In this document: piece after piece, positions 10,799 through 21,942 of the stretch | Layout of the letters: every line of letters begins with the position of its first letter | Position numbering within the stretch: the first letter of the stretch is position 1 | From: Acanthamoeba castellanii str. Neff | Taxonomy: Eukaryota; Discosea; Longamoebia; Acanthamoebidae | Length of the DNA stretch: 61,475 bases | Direction: 5' to 3' | NCBI RefSeq assembly: GCF_000313135.1 | Contig: NW_004457356.1 | Span: 1-61,475 of the forward strand | Program-made: the position numbers and the translations under genes | The notes under the pieces: model-generated | Told to the model about the DNA's origin: nothing | What the model saw: only the letters and a program-made list of their open reading frames with translations | Databases searched by the model: none

Positions 10799-11216
10799 GC
10801 TTGCTTGACTACGCAAATAACAACCTCTCTACTTCTACTAATCTCTCTCGTGCGTGTTGAATGTGCGCGCAGTGCAATCTAATCAATCGAATGGGGTTCG
10901 CGCGTGCAGATCGCCGAGGGTCCCACACACTGCTGCGTTTGCTGTGCCCACACCTCACCCAGCGCTGGCAAAAGTATGTCGACACATTTTGGCGACCGCG
11001 ACATTCCTCCGTCAGGAGCCCGCTTTGTCGACACATATTTCGTACAGGCGAGAAAGACAAGAAGACAAGCAACAACTTGGGGAGAAACGATTGGCGCGGC
11101 TTTGATCTGTTTTCGATCTTTTGTCCGCCCGCCGTTCTAGGAAGAAGGCGCAAGACACAAGGCGCAGACGGCAATTGAAGGCGAGCACAGTGCAGAGCGC
11201 AAGTAGGAAGAGGAAG
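10799..11216. promoter_or_regulatory. Divergent promoter between RPN1 and the Clu-domain gene
   Basis: This 418-bp spacer separates two divergent genes and holds no ORF with support. It contains two copies of TGTCGACACAT (10977-10987 and 11026-11036, palindromic core TGTCGACA) spaced 49 bp apart. A sequence TTTTGGCG follows the first copy. These are candidate cis elements for one or both genes; no TATA box is obvious. Confidence 0.45.
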
Positions 11217-14200
11217 ATGGCCTACTACGCCAACATCGCGGTGCGATCGATAAGCCGCCCCGTCGGCGAGGAGGACGAAGGAGACGTCTACTTCCCCACC
11301 GTCCACGTCAAGGCCCAGCACATCATCAATCCAGGTCCCTCCCCCTCCCATCTTCCTTCTTTCTTCTCCTTCTTCTTGGTCTCATCCATCCATCTATCGC
11401 CGATACGAACCGCCACCCCGGGTGCAGAAGAAGACGCCGAAACGGCGGCGCCAGAGAACGAGCCGAAGCGAAAGAGGGGCACCGTAGACTACTGCTACGC
11501 GCTCTTCGACGGCCTGCCGCCTTCGTCCCCCTCCCCCTCCCCGCACGAGTCCGAGCCACAAGCCGCCAGCAGCTCGCCACCTGTACGCACTCCCTTGTGA
11601 CGTGTTTTTTTTTTTTTTTGGTGATTGTTTTATCTTGTTGCCGGGTGTGGAATATGTTCTGGGGCTAACATAGTATCGCGAATGTGTTTACATTTTATTT
11701 TATTTTATTTATTATATTTTTTGTGGTCCAGCACAAGATATACTCGACGTATGCCGAGTTGTCGGGTGAGAGTGCGCCTGTGGGCACGGACAGCTATGAG
11801 GTCAGCGACGACGACGAAGATGATGAAGACGACGAAGACAGAGACGACGGCTACTACGTGCCGAACACGTCGGGCATGGTGCACGACGACCAGCCAGCGG
11901 GCTACGTAGCCGCGCCCTACAGTCCGTCGCTACGCGGGCGCCTCAATCCCGAGAACCACGACGACTACGACGACGACGCCGAGTCCAACGCCTACACCAA
12001 GGACCAGGCCTACACCAAGGCCGAGCCATCATCGAAGACGACGGCCGACGGCGACATGGAGTGGACGGTGCTCGAACCGGCGCAGCAGAAGCAGCAGCCC
12101 GGCGGCTACGACGACCCCGAGGTCTACCGCATCTTGGCCCAGGTCGACGCCGAGCGCGTGAAGGCCGCCGTGCGCAACTACGCCGAGTCCCTCGGCTCGC
12201 AGGAGGGCGAGGCCCTGCTCCGCCACATCCTCGCCCACGTCAAGGCCATCGACCTCGCCGCCGACGCCGATGTCGACACCGTCGCTGGCAGCGGCGTCGA
12301 CAGTGCCCAGAAGAAGGCTGTCGCGGCGCGACCGAAGATCTCCATCGGCGGCGGCGGCGTCTACGCGGGCGCGCACGAGCTGCCCGAGCTGGCCAAGCTG
12401 CCCCTCTCCTACGGCAGCAAGGTCTTCAACGCCCCGGCGCAGCCCAAGGCCCAGGCCCGGCCCCAGTACGTGTCGCTGTCGGGCCAGGGCGCCAAGTGCG
12501 TGAGCTCGAACCCGCTCACCAGGCCGGGCGGCGCCGGGCTGCGCGGCTCGGGCGAGTGCCCGGTGGGCGACATCGGGCGGCGCGACAAGGCCAGCCTGGT
12601 GTCGCAGGCGGCGCCGGTGGTGGAGAAGAACACCAAGTGGAACGAGAGCTACCAGGACCTGCTCGCGGGCGGGCTCCAGGCCATGCCGCTGGCCTCGGTC
12701 AAGAAGCTGCTGCGGCTGGCCAACGACTTCGTCTACACGTGCCTGACCTACACGAAGGTCATCGTCAACGAGCTCAACATGCCCAACGACCGCAAGACCA
12801 TCAAGCCCGCGACCGACATCGGCGGCCTCGCCGGCGGCGAGAAGTATGTCATTCAAGGTACAGTCACATTTTTCGTTTATTTATGTATTCATTAGTTTTG
12901 CATTTTTGCTGATTGACGTGCGTTACATTCCACTGCTGCAGGCATTCTGTTCAAGTTCTGTCTGGATCCGCAGGTGTCGACCAAGGGCAAGGGCGTGTGG
13001 CTCTACGGCGGCAACCGGCCGTCGGAGGAGAAGGCCGCCAAGGCCGCCGCACTCGAACTGCAGGGCCTGAGCCTGCTCTCGTCTCTCTTCCTTCCTGGGA
13101 TTCACATTCCGCTCATGGCGCTGGTACGCCACGCATGCACCATCGCACGCACACGCACGCACCATCGCACGTGACTCGTTAACAAGGGGGTTGTTGTGGG
13201 CACAGATCGACTTCAAGGGCTTCCGCATACTTGCCACATCCCTGCTGCCTCTTGGACCCGACACCATAGTTTACGGCTCCCACGATGCCGGCAAAACCGT
13301 TCACGCCTCCGACCCCGTATTCAACAAGTACTCCTCCTTCAAACCACGCACACACACGCGACCACACACACGCGCGACCACACACACATACACGACCACC
13401 ACTAACATAAATGTATATTACCTACATTATACCAGAATGATGGACGAGATTGGGGTGATGCTCAACCTGAAGAAGCACACGGTGGGCAAGAAGAAGGTGC
13501 CCATCGTGGGTCCCGGCGACATCGAGGGGCACAAGGCACTCGACGGCCGCTACTACCTCCTCGACTACGCGCGCCTCATGCCCAGCCAGGCCCCCATTCC
13601 CTCGTAACCTCCAACCTCCACACCACCACTCACCACCACTCGATGCCATCTCCATGCGGCGGTGTGTGGGCTGGGGGCCTTACGTTACCTTTGTCTCGAT
13701 GGCGCGGTCTGCAGAGAGGACGGGAAGTGGGACGGCCGCGGCGTGTTCTATCAGATGCTGCGACCAGAGTTCGTGCGGAGCTACTCGACCCCGCTCTCCT
13801 CTGACGTGTTCACCGGATGGTCCATGGTACGACCGAAGCCTTTTTCCATCATTTTTTACTAATAATTCAACTACTATTTTGGTTGTTGTGATACTAATTA
13901 CTAATTTGTATATTCTCTTATATAAATACACACACACGACACACACGACACACGACACACAGTATGATACGGAACGGGAGAAGAGCGAACGGGAGGTGAT
14001 TGCGGCTACGCAGGTGATGATCAACGAGCGCATCCCGGCGCTCGCAGCCGACCTGGACGCCTTCGACACCTCGGTCCTCTCCGAAATCTACGCTCGCAGA
14101 GGTACAACGCGCGCTCCTCTTTTTATTTATTTATTTATTTTTATTTTGGAGGTGTGCGCCTCTCAGTTCGCGCTCACACGCTCGTGTCGTGTGCGTGTCG

Positions 14201-16232
14201 TGTCGTGTGTCGTGTGTCGTGTGCGTGTTGTGCAGTTTCGGAGGAGCTTGATCCGATCAGGATCATCCAGTTCCTCAACCTGGTCAACCTGGAGAGCCGC
14301 ATGCATTGCGCCGGCATCAACTGTCGCCACATGGGGCGCCTGCGGCAGCTCGTCCACAACAAGGCCATGCGCAGCTACATCCTCTGCGCGGTACACCCTT
14401 TTCTATATATTATATTATATTACATAATAATATAATCATTATCTAACCACCACTACCCACCACCACTGCGCGCAGGCCGTGAGTCGCGCGCTCAAGCACA
14501 AGCTGCGCAATAGAATGAGGCGAGCGGTGCGCGAGAAGCGACAGGGCGAGTACGTCTCTTCCACCACCTTGCTCTTTTTGTTCATATTATTATTATTATT
14601 TTAATGCTTTTTTTTTATTATTATTCTTTGGTTGGCGTCTGGACAGTCTCGCTTCGGAGGTCTCCTGCAAGCGTGTGGCAGCCCGCGTGTTGAACAAGAT
14701 CCTCGGCCAACACCCCAAGGTGACCCGCACACGACACGACACGACACGACACGACACGCACGGCACGACTTACACTCGACTGTTTTCCTGTGCGCAGTCG
14801 GAGGACTTCTGGCGGCGGTCGGTGGTCAAGTCGCTGCGCAAGCGCTTCCCGTTCATCCTCTCGCCCGAGGAGCTCGCTGTATGTTTATTTTGTTTTTATT
14901 ATTTATTAGGTCTGATTTCTTATTTCTTGTTATTTGTTATGTTTTTCTTGTGTGTGTCGTGTGCGTGTGTGTCGTGTGTGTGTCGTGTGTCGTGTGTGGT
15001 TGTTACGTGGTCTTATTCATTCCTCGTCAGCAGGAGACGTACGACATCAGGACCGACATTTGCCTGCGCGTCATTTTGGCCATTCTGATGACCCAGAACA
15101 TGATGCGCCTCACGTCCGACGCCTCCAACGCCATCTTCCGGGTACGAAAACACCTCGGCTGTGCGTGTGCGTGTCGTGCATGTCGTGTGTGTCGTTTGTG
15201 TCGTGTGCGTGTGCGTGCGTTTCGCTTCACCACCACCGACGTCGTAGTCTGACGCGCAAGGCGCGATGTTCGTTGATGTAGGACCTCACCACGGTGAAGC
15301 TGGTCAGCAACGACATCGAGGTGATCTGGTCCAACATCAAATTCAGTCCCCTTGTACGTTCAGCCTCATCTTCATCTTCTTCTCTCTTCCTGCGTGCGCT
15401 CACATTCCGCACCTCACTGCTCTGCACCGCCACCAGATCAACATTCTCGACGCTGAGGTCTGTCGTCGCATGTCCACAGGTAGCGAGTATTTATATATAT
15501 ATTTATATTCTCTATTTGTATTCTCTATTTAATTTATTATTTATGTATTTCCTATTTAATCTAATGTGCTGTGATTGCGCCAATGGGAGGATGCTTAGAA
15601 GGGAAAAATCGGGGCCTCGGGCTGCGCCTGCTCGAGTCGGCTCGGGCCAAGCTCAAGACCGCCATCGAGGCCCTCCCCTCCTGCTCCTACTCGCACTGGA
15701 GCATCGGTACTCTCTCGCTCGCCTCAACCGAACTTGGCTCGTGTGTGTGCTATCATGCGTGTGTCGTGTGTCGTGTGTCGTGTGTACTCACGTTCGGTCG
15801 TTCGTTTGTTCCAGCGCGCGTGGAGAAGGAGATCGTGCGTCACCCCGAGTACGAACCCGTCGCGGAGCAGATCTTCAACAGCATCTACAAGCACCTGCGC
15901 CTCTCCCACGAGATGGAGAAGACCAAGGTACCACCCACCACCACTTCATCATCATCATCACCACCACCATCACCATCATCGTCATCTTCAACAACAGCAG
16001 CAACTACAACTAAGCATGGTTTGGTTGGGTTTAGGGTTTGCTGCTGACGTGGGCCCAAGTGCTGGAGATGCACGCCGAGCGGCTGGAGCAGGCCAACGGC
16101 GGCGTGCCCACGGCAAGGACGACGGAAATGCGGGCGGAGGCCGCCGCAAAGCGCGCCATGGCGGTCGAGGTGCCGCGCCACCACTGCGACAGCGGCGGCG
16201 AGGAGGACGAAGACTGCGCCGTGTGTTTGTAG
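11217..16232 (+). CDS. Clu-domain (clustered mitochondria / eIF3-135 family) protein
   Basis: Eighteen exons: 11217-11334, 11428-11582, 11732-12857, 12942-13123, 13206-13327, 13436-13603, 13715-13826, 13963-14101, 14236-14390, 14476-14549, 14647-14719, 14798-14878, 15031-15141, 15282-15353, 15437-15479, 15599-15706, 15815-15927, 16035-16232. They sum to 3,150 nt, exactly 1,049 codons plus stop, with all phases consistent. Residues 1-390 are mostly disordered, with an acidic DDDEDDEDDEDRDD run near residue 112. The Clu core runs from about residue 394 (WNESYQDLL) through AGGEKYVIQGILFKF, IDFKGFRILATSLLP, DTIVYGSHDAGKTVH, GPGDIEGHKALDGRYYLLDYAR and LRPEFVRSY. Known Clu proteins bind mRNAs of nuclear-encoded mitochondrial proteins and control mitochondrial distribution. 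The TPR part of classical CLU was not seen; the C-terminal half is helical and unrecognised, ending CAVCL. It may thus be a paralogue rather than CLU itself. Confidence 0.85.
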
Positions 16233-16453
16233 GCAGGTATCATCATCGTATGCGAAAAGCAGTCTCTTCCCCAATGGCCTTGCCCCCCTCTTGTGTGTGT
16301 GTCGTGTGTGCGTGTCGCGTGTGCGTGCGATGGATACCACACGGCAGTCGGCTCAAGCGGTTTTGATGTTGTTTGGCGGTACAATGGCTGGCGCGCACCA
16401 AGCGCACCAGATGACAAGGCAACTGCCGCGCTCGTTCTTTTCCGTGAGTGCCT

Positions 16454-18745
16454 TCACTCGGCGAGCGAGTCGTAGAACTGGTGGAGGCGCTGGATGATGG
16501 CGGGGAAGGTGGGCCGGTCGTCCGGCTTCTGCTCCCAGCACTCCTTCATGAGCGACGCCAGCGGCTGTGGCGTGTCCGGCGGCACCTCCAAACGCAGCCC
16601 TGCGACCGATCGTCAGCACCTGTGTCACACCACACGGCACGACACACGGCACGCACGGCGCTGGACGTGTGTGGTGTGGTGTGGTGGGTGGGGGCACCTT
16701 GGGAGGCCACGCGGAGAGCGATTTGGAGAAGGGGCTCGTCTTCGTAGGGCTCCTTCCGGGTCAGGATCTCCCACATGAGGACGGCGAAGCTGTAGGCGTC
16801 GGTCTTTTCCGAGTACTTCTTCTCCTTGATCGACTCGGGGCTCATGTACTTGACTGGACCCAGCGACGACTTGGTCTTTGCATAGGCCGCTCCCTTTTCC
16901 TTCAGCCTAGGCGTGTGGCGTGTGGCGTGTGGCGTGTGGCGTGTGTCGTGTGTCGTGTGTCGCGTGTCGCGTGTCGCGTGGTGAGCGTCAAGGCTTCGAG
17001 AGCGTGAAAGCGGCGACGTGATCATTACCTGGCGAAGCCAAAGTCGCCCACGAACACCGAGAAGTCGGGGCCGATCATGATGTTCCGCGCGGCAATGTCT
17101 CTGTGGATCACCCCCTCGCAGTGCAGATGGTAGATGCCTGTGTCGTTGGTTCAGTCACAACTTCACACAACACACAACACAACACGCACGACACACGACA
17201 CACAACGCAACACGCGGTGTGTGCGTACCGGCGGCGGCGTCGCGTATGATGCGCACGATGGTCTTGAGCGGAATGTCGGCGACGGCGTTCTTGCCGCGGA
17301 GCACGCTCTCGAGGCTGCCCTGGTCGCAGAACTCGGAGACCATGCAGAAGTTGGGCGCCTGGCTGCACGCCCCGATGAAGTTGACCACCATCGGGTGGTT
17401 CGAGAGCAGCTGCGCGAGGGCCGCCTCGCGCCTGAACTCCTCCACCGTCTCCATGTTGAACCAATCAAAGTCGTGCAGCTTCTTGATCGCCACAACCGAC
17501 CCTCGCCACGTCCCCTAATGTGTGCGTGTGCGGTTTGTGTGTGTGTGTGTGTTGTGTGTGTGTGTTGTGGTGTGTGTGTGTGTGTGTGTTAGCGTTCATG
17601 TGTGTTTGTTGCATGAGTGCGGTTGTGTGTGCGCGCGTGTGCGTGTGCGACGGTGGTACCCTGTACACAGCACCGAAGGCGCCGGCGCCGATCTTTTCGA
17701 CGAATCGCAGCTCGTCGTACTCGATCTCGCGGTAGTTGTACTTGGACTGGATGGCCTCGAGCAGCTTCGCATTCCGCTGTTTGAGGTCGTCGCCGTCGGC
17801 CGAGTCCTTCTTTTTCTTCGCCGCGTCGTAGTCAACGTAGGTCAACGGCTTCGAGTCGCCGCCGCCGTTGACCTTGGCGTAGGCGTAGGCCGGCGCCGAG
17901 CCTTTCCCCGCGGCTGCCGACGACGTGTCGACATAGGCCGACGAGCTGGCGGCCGAGGGGTCGGCGTACTGGATGCTCCCGTCGGACTTGGGTCCGTCGC
18001 CCGCTGTCGACACATACTGCACATTCCCGGTCACCTCCCGGCTTCGCACCAGCGGCGACGGAGCGGAACTCGATGAATGCACGGCGGCGTAGGTCGTCTG
18101 CGATGACGTCGGCGGCGAGGGCGATGACGTGGACTGGTGGTGGTGTGGGGCCGACGGAGTGGCCGCCGGCGCGCTGGCGGGTGCGGCGGCCGGGGAGCTC
18201 TGGAAGTGCACGTACTGGGCCGAGGAGGAGGGCGAAGAGGTGTTGGTGTTGACGTAGTTGACCGACTGCGAAGAAGGCGATGACGACGAGGAAGAGGCCG
18301 GCGGCTGGTTGCCCAGGTTCATCCGCCGCATGCGGATGGCTTCGATAGCGACCCTCTTTTGCTCGAGCCAGTCGTCCAGCGACCTCAGGTAGTTCTGATG
18401 ATGATGTGAACACCACTTGAAAAGTGAACACAAACACCTAAAAAAACAAAAAAAAACATGTGGAGGGCATGGCCCGTACCACCGCCTCGTCGGAGGTGAT
18501 GAGGTGCATGTTGCGCATCTTGTAGCCTTTCATCTCCTCCATCTTGGCCACAGCACCTGTTACCGCACACGCCGCACGCGACACACGACACGCGACATAG
18601 GGGTCAGCATGTTAAGAGGGGGGGGGGGCAAAACGTAGAACAAAAAAAAACAAAACAAAAACGTAGAGCATGTAGTGGTGGAAGTACCGTCGATGTTCTC
18701 GGTCGCGAGGTAGGACTCGGCTTCGGGTATCATGCCCTGGAGGAT
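16454..18745 (-). CDS. Tyrosine-kinase-type protein kinase with Tyr-rich linker (5' end lost in the gap)
   Basis: Exons on the minus strand: 18745(gap)-18688, 18556-18480, 18394-17660, 17514-17229, 17137-17029, 16906-16698, 16599-16454. Kinase motifs in order: IGAGAFGAVYR (Gly loop), VVAIKKL (Lys), VIHRDIAARNIMI (catalytic loop), FVGDFGFAR, GPVKYMSPESI (activation segment), DAYSFAVLMWEILTRKEPYED, CWEQKPDDRPTF. The HRDxAARN form and the PVK(Y/W)M(S/A)PE form are hallmarks of the tyrosine kinase group rather than of Ser/Thr TKL kinases. Between an N-terminal helical part (NYLRSLDDWLEQKRVAIEA) and the kinase lies a Ser/Pro-rich linker of about 180 residues. It holds at least eight separate Tyr motifs (YVNT, YVHF, YAAV, YVST, YADP, YVDT, YAYAKV, YVDYD). 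These are candidate autophosphorylation and SH2-docking sites (inference). The N-terminus is missing because of the N run. Confidence 0.9.
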
Positions 18746-19371
18746 NNNNNNNNNNNNNNNNNNNNNNNNNNNNNNNNNNNNNNNNNNNNNNNNNNNNNNN
18801 NNNNNNNNNNNNNNNNNNNNNNNNNNNNNNNNNNNNNNNNNNNNNNNNNNNNNNNNNNNNNNNNNNNNNNNNNNNNNNNNNNNNNNNNNNNNNNNNNNNN
18901 NNNNNNNNNNNNNNNNNNNNNNNNNNNNNNNNNNNNNNNNNNNNNNNNNNNNNNNNNNNNNNNNNNNNNNNNNNNNNNNNNNNNNNNNNNNNNNNNNNNN
19001 NNNNNNNNNNNNNNNNNNNNNNNNNNNNNNNNNNNNNNNNNNNNNNNNNNNNNNNNNNNNNNNNNNNNNNNNNNNNNNNNNNNNNNNNNNNNNNNNNNNN
19101 NNNNNNNNNNNNNNNNNNNNNNNNNNNNNNNNNNNNNNNNNNNNNNNNNNNNNNNNNNNNNNNNNNNNNNNNNNNNNNNNNNNNNNNNNNNNNNNNNNNN
19201 NNNNNNNNNNNNNNNNNNNNNNNNNNNNNNNNNNNNNNNNNNNNNNNNNNNNNNNNNNNNNNNNNNNNNNNNNNNNNNNNNNNNNNNNNNNNNNNNNNNN
19301 NNNNNNNNNNNNNNNNNNNNNNNNNNNNNNNNNNNNNNNNNNNNNNNNNNNNNNNNNNNNNNNNNNNNNNN
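18746..19371. other. Assembly gap (626 N)
   Basis: An uninterrupted run of N. It removes the 5' part of the kinase gene on its left and adjoins CpG-depleted DNA on its right, so a repetitive or hard-to-assemble element is likely here. Confidence 1.
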
Positions 19372-20645
19372 GGGGGGCAAAAGGCTTTGCCTCTTTGGAA
19401 GACAGGCTCATGTCTGACTGTGGGGATGAGTTCACATATTGGGGAGACATACTCAGGTCTGACTTTCCTCCAAACACCTTCCAAGCAAAGGGAGACTGGA
19501 CTTTATCAGGTGCATGGCAGCTCCTCTACGTTTTTGGTCTTGTTGAGGCTTACCAAGTGTGACTATGTCCCCCCCCCCCAAAGAGCCACAAGAACAACAG
19601 CACTTCCCCATGGCTGCTGTTGAAATGGCTGCTACAGCCTCAGTGCCAGGGGGTGCTGCTGTGCTGGTAGCACTGCAAGCACAGGGCATGGCCCAAGGCA
19701 GCCACCCTCTTCAGGAATCACCACCCAGTGATCTGTTGAGGCAAACCTGGGGAACAATGCTAATGCCACCATTGAATGCTCCCTGCTTACCAGTTGGTAC
19801 AGACATGCATGCCTCCTTCTGGGTGTTGCCAGCCTTGGTGCTCCACCACCAGATACCTGATGACCTGCCCATGCTGTCTCTGTTCCTTGCGCCTGCAGTA
19901 TGACCCTTCACCATCACACTCCAAGGAAAGGGAAGGAACACCATCACCCAGGACTTGTGCAAGCTCCCTTGTCAGGCCAATGGTAGCTGTTGGGAGGTCA
20001 AGTGATGAACAAGGCTGAGTAACCATGGAGAGAAAAAGATGATGTATTTGAGGAGTTTGACATGTATATAATACAGGGTACTATGAGAATAAAGGAAGAA
20101 ATGAGACTGAAGAAAAGGATAAGGAATTACATAAAGTGATGACTATCCAACAGTAGCTACTACATCACTGCTGTCAACCCTTGCCATCTCCAGCTGTCAG
20201 GGTCACCAGACATCAAATCGCTGCTTGTCAAAGTGCGCACAGCGCGCCACAGCACCATTTACCAGCAGAAGATCTACTCATCACAAGGTGCTGCCTTCAT
20301 TCTTCTCCTGTGGTGTTACCATGGTGGTGCAGGTGGACCAATCATAATGCTGACCCAGCGCAAACAAATGGGTAACAACACAAATTGCGCACGTAGCATT
20401 TGTGATGAAGGCCTCAGCAGAAGCACAGGACCCACCAGTGTGCAATTCAGAAAAAGAAGAGGAATCGGTGTCAGTCTGCCACGGCTGTTACCACCAGATG
20501 ACGGCTCAAGAAGGTGTGTTTCTCCTCTTTCATTCCTTCTCCTCATCAGCAGCAATTGCTGAGGTCTGCACCTCACAGTGGTGGACACGATGGAAAAAGA
20601 AGAGCCGCCTCCTGTTGAAGATGTCCACGAACAGGGTGTCATGAT
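19372..20645. other. CpG-depleted block and AT-richer spacer without an intact gene
   Basis: From 19372 to about 20218 I count about two CG dinucleotides; TG/CA are common. On the minus strand directly after the gap one frame reads SDLSMSPQYVNSSPQSDMSL, reminiscent of the Tyr-rich linker of the neighbouring kinase, so it may be a decayed duplicate or its own distal 5' exon. Another minus frame (about 19900-19715) keeps a protein-like reading with RNRDSMGRSSGIWWWS, not recognised. On the plus strand an ORF of 114 codons (19559-19903) has no family likeness. From 20220 to 20645 CG returns and only short ORFs are seen. Confidence 0.6.
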
Positions 20646-21849
20646 TTGATGGGACTGTTTCAACCAGCTTTGCGAATTCGACCAGCAGGTACACGCACAC
20701 AAGCCCACATCCACGCATGCACGAGTTGGGTTGGACCACTCACAGTCAATCATTCAAAAAAGCCCAAGGGCAACAGCGACAAGCCTGAGCCGCGCCAGCC
20801 AGACGAGTACGGCCAGTCCCCTCCATTCCTTAACGCTCTTTTCATTTTTATCTTATTCTATTTTATTCGGCCAAATCGCTGCAGGAAGGCAGCAAGCGGC
20901 GAGGCAGAGAAAGCAACTAAGGGCGCCAAAGCACCGAGAAGGGCGACTCTTCCACCATCAACGCCGCCACCACCACCGCCACCACGAGCGAGAGGCGGCA
21001 AGAAAGGGCGCTGGAGCACCGAGGGCACTGAGAAGAACGACGCATCCGCTACCATCGCCGCCGCCGCCACCAAAGCACTGAGAAGGGCGACTCTTCCACC
21101 ATCAACGCCGCCACCACCACCGCCACCACGTGCAAGAGGCGACAAGCAAGAGCGCTGGAGCACCGAGGGCACCGAGAAGGACGACTCATCCACTACCATC
21201 GCCGCCGCCGCCGCCACCGCCACCGCCGCCACGAGCCAGAAAGGAGACAGCGACGACGCTGGGGAGCAGATACGTGATCTGTTGCTCGGGGAGAAAGGCC
21301 CGCCGACGTCGACTTCGACCACCTCTTCCTCCTCCGCCCTCTCCGCTTCGTCGCCCAACGCCGCCACGAGCGAGACAGAGATCAGCGACGACTTATGGCA
21401 GCAGATGCACAATCTGTGACTCAGGAGGAAACGCCTGTTGACGTCGACCTCGACCACCTTTTCTTCCTCCGCCCTCTCCGCTTCCCAGAGCACGGCCTTC
21501 CCTCCCGGAGAAGAGCGCGAAACGAAGGAAAACGAAGGAAAGTGCCTCACTCACCACAAGAAGTACATCGGTACCGCTCCCCCCTACCTCTCAGATCTGG
21601 TCCAAGTTACTCCTTGCCAGCCTCAAACCAAGTCCTTCACCACGTTAGGTTGTGGAGCGTGAGCATTGAGAAGACAAGGAAACAAAACAACTTTATTTCG
21701 GCTGTTGCCTCATTTTTGTTTTCTTGGGCTATTTCTTATTTTCGCAGAGCTCAGCCGGCAAGGAGGAGCAGAAACGCACATCCATTCAAGATCTTCAGCC
21801 TCCGCTTGATTGGAAGAAGATTGTGGATCAAGAAGACTTAATTCAATAG
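20646..21849 (+). CDS. Low-complexity repeat protein, tentative
   Basis: Tentative model. An exon reading KPKGNSDKPEPRQPDEYG ends near 20815 (donor gtcccc). After the acceptor ctgcag at 20883 the same frame continues with KAASGEAEKATKGAKA, then two copies of a Pro-run module (ATLPPSTPPPPPPPRARG) and of WSTEGTEK(N/D)D, ending EISDDLWQQMHNL and TGA at 21417-21419. A separate terminal-type exon at 21748-21849 (after ttttcgcag) reads SSAGKEEQKRTSIQDL and then LDWKKIVDQEDLIQ with TAG. How, or whether, this joins the first part is unclear. The tandem repeats are open in more than one frame, so the frame choice is uncertain. No known domain is seen. Confidence 0.35.
20926..21255 (+). repeat. Imperfect tandem repeat, about 140-bp unit
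   Basis: Two long copies begin at 20936 and 21077 with GAGAAGGGCGACTCTTCCAC, each followed by a shorter variant of the same unit (GAGAAGAACGACGCATCC at about 21030, GAGAAGGACGACTCATCC at about 21173). Trinucleotide runs (ACC, GCC) inside the units vary in number. A further direct repeat occurs at about 21302-21352 and 21436-21484 (GACGTCGAC...CCACCT...CTTCCTCCGCCCTCTCCGC). Confidence 0.7.
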
Positions 21850-21942
21850 GTCGCTCGCCTCTCGAGCCGTTCTGTTCTGAGACTGTAGGCTAAACGGAAG
21901 GAGGTTGCAAGAAAAGAAGGCTGAGACAATCGAAAAGAGAAA

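Noticed and set aside
12029..12912. Long overlapping ORFs on both strands within the Clu gene's large exon
   Set aside because: Composition shadows (Arg/Ala/Gly or Leu/Gly/Val rich) of a high-GC3 exon, without domains.
13436..13608. Stop codon at 13606 as the end of the Clu gene
   Set aside because: A gtaacc donor lies just before it, and splicing to 13715 restores the Clu-domain reading PSEDGKWDG and LRPEFV.
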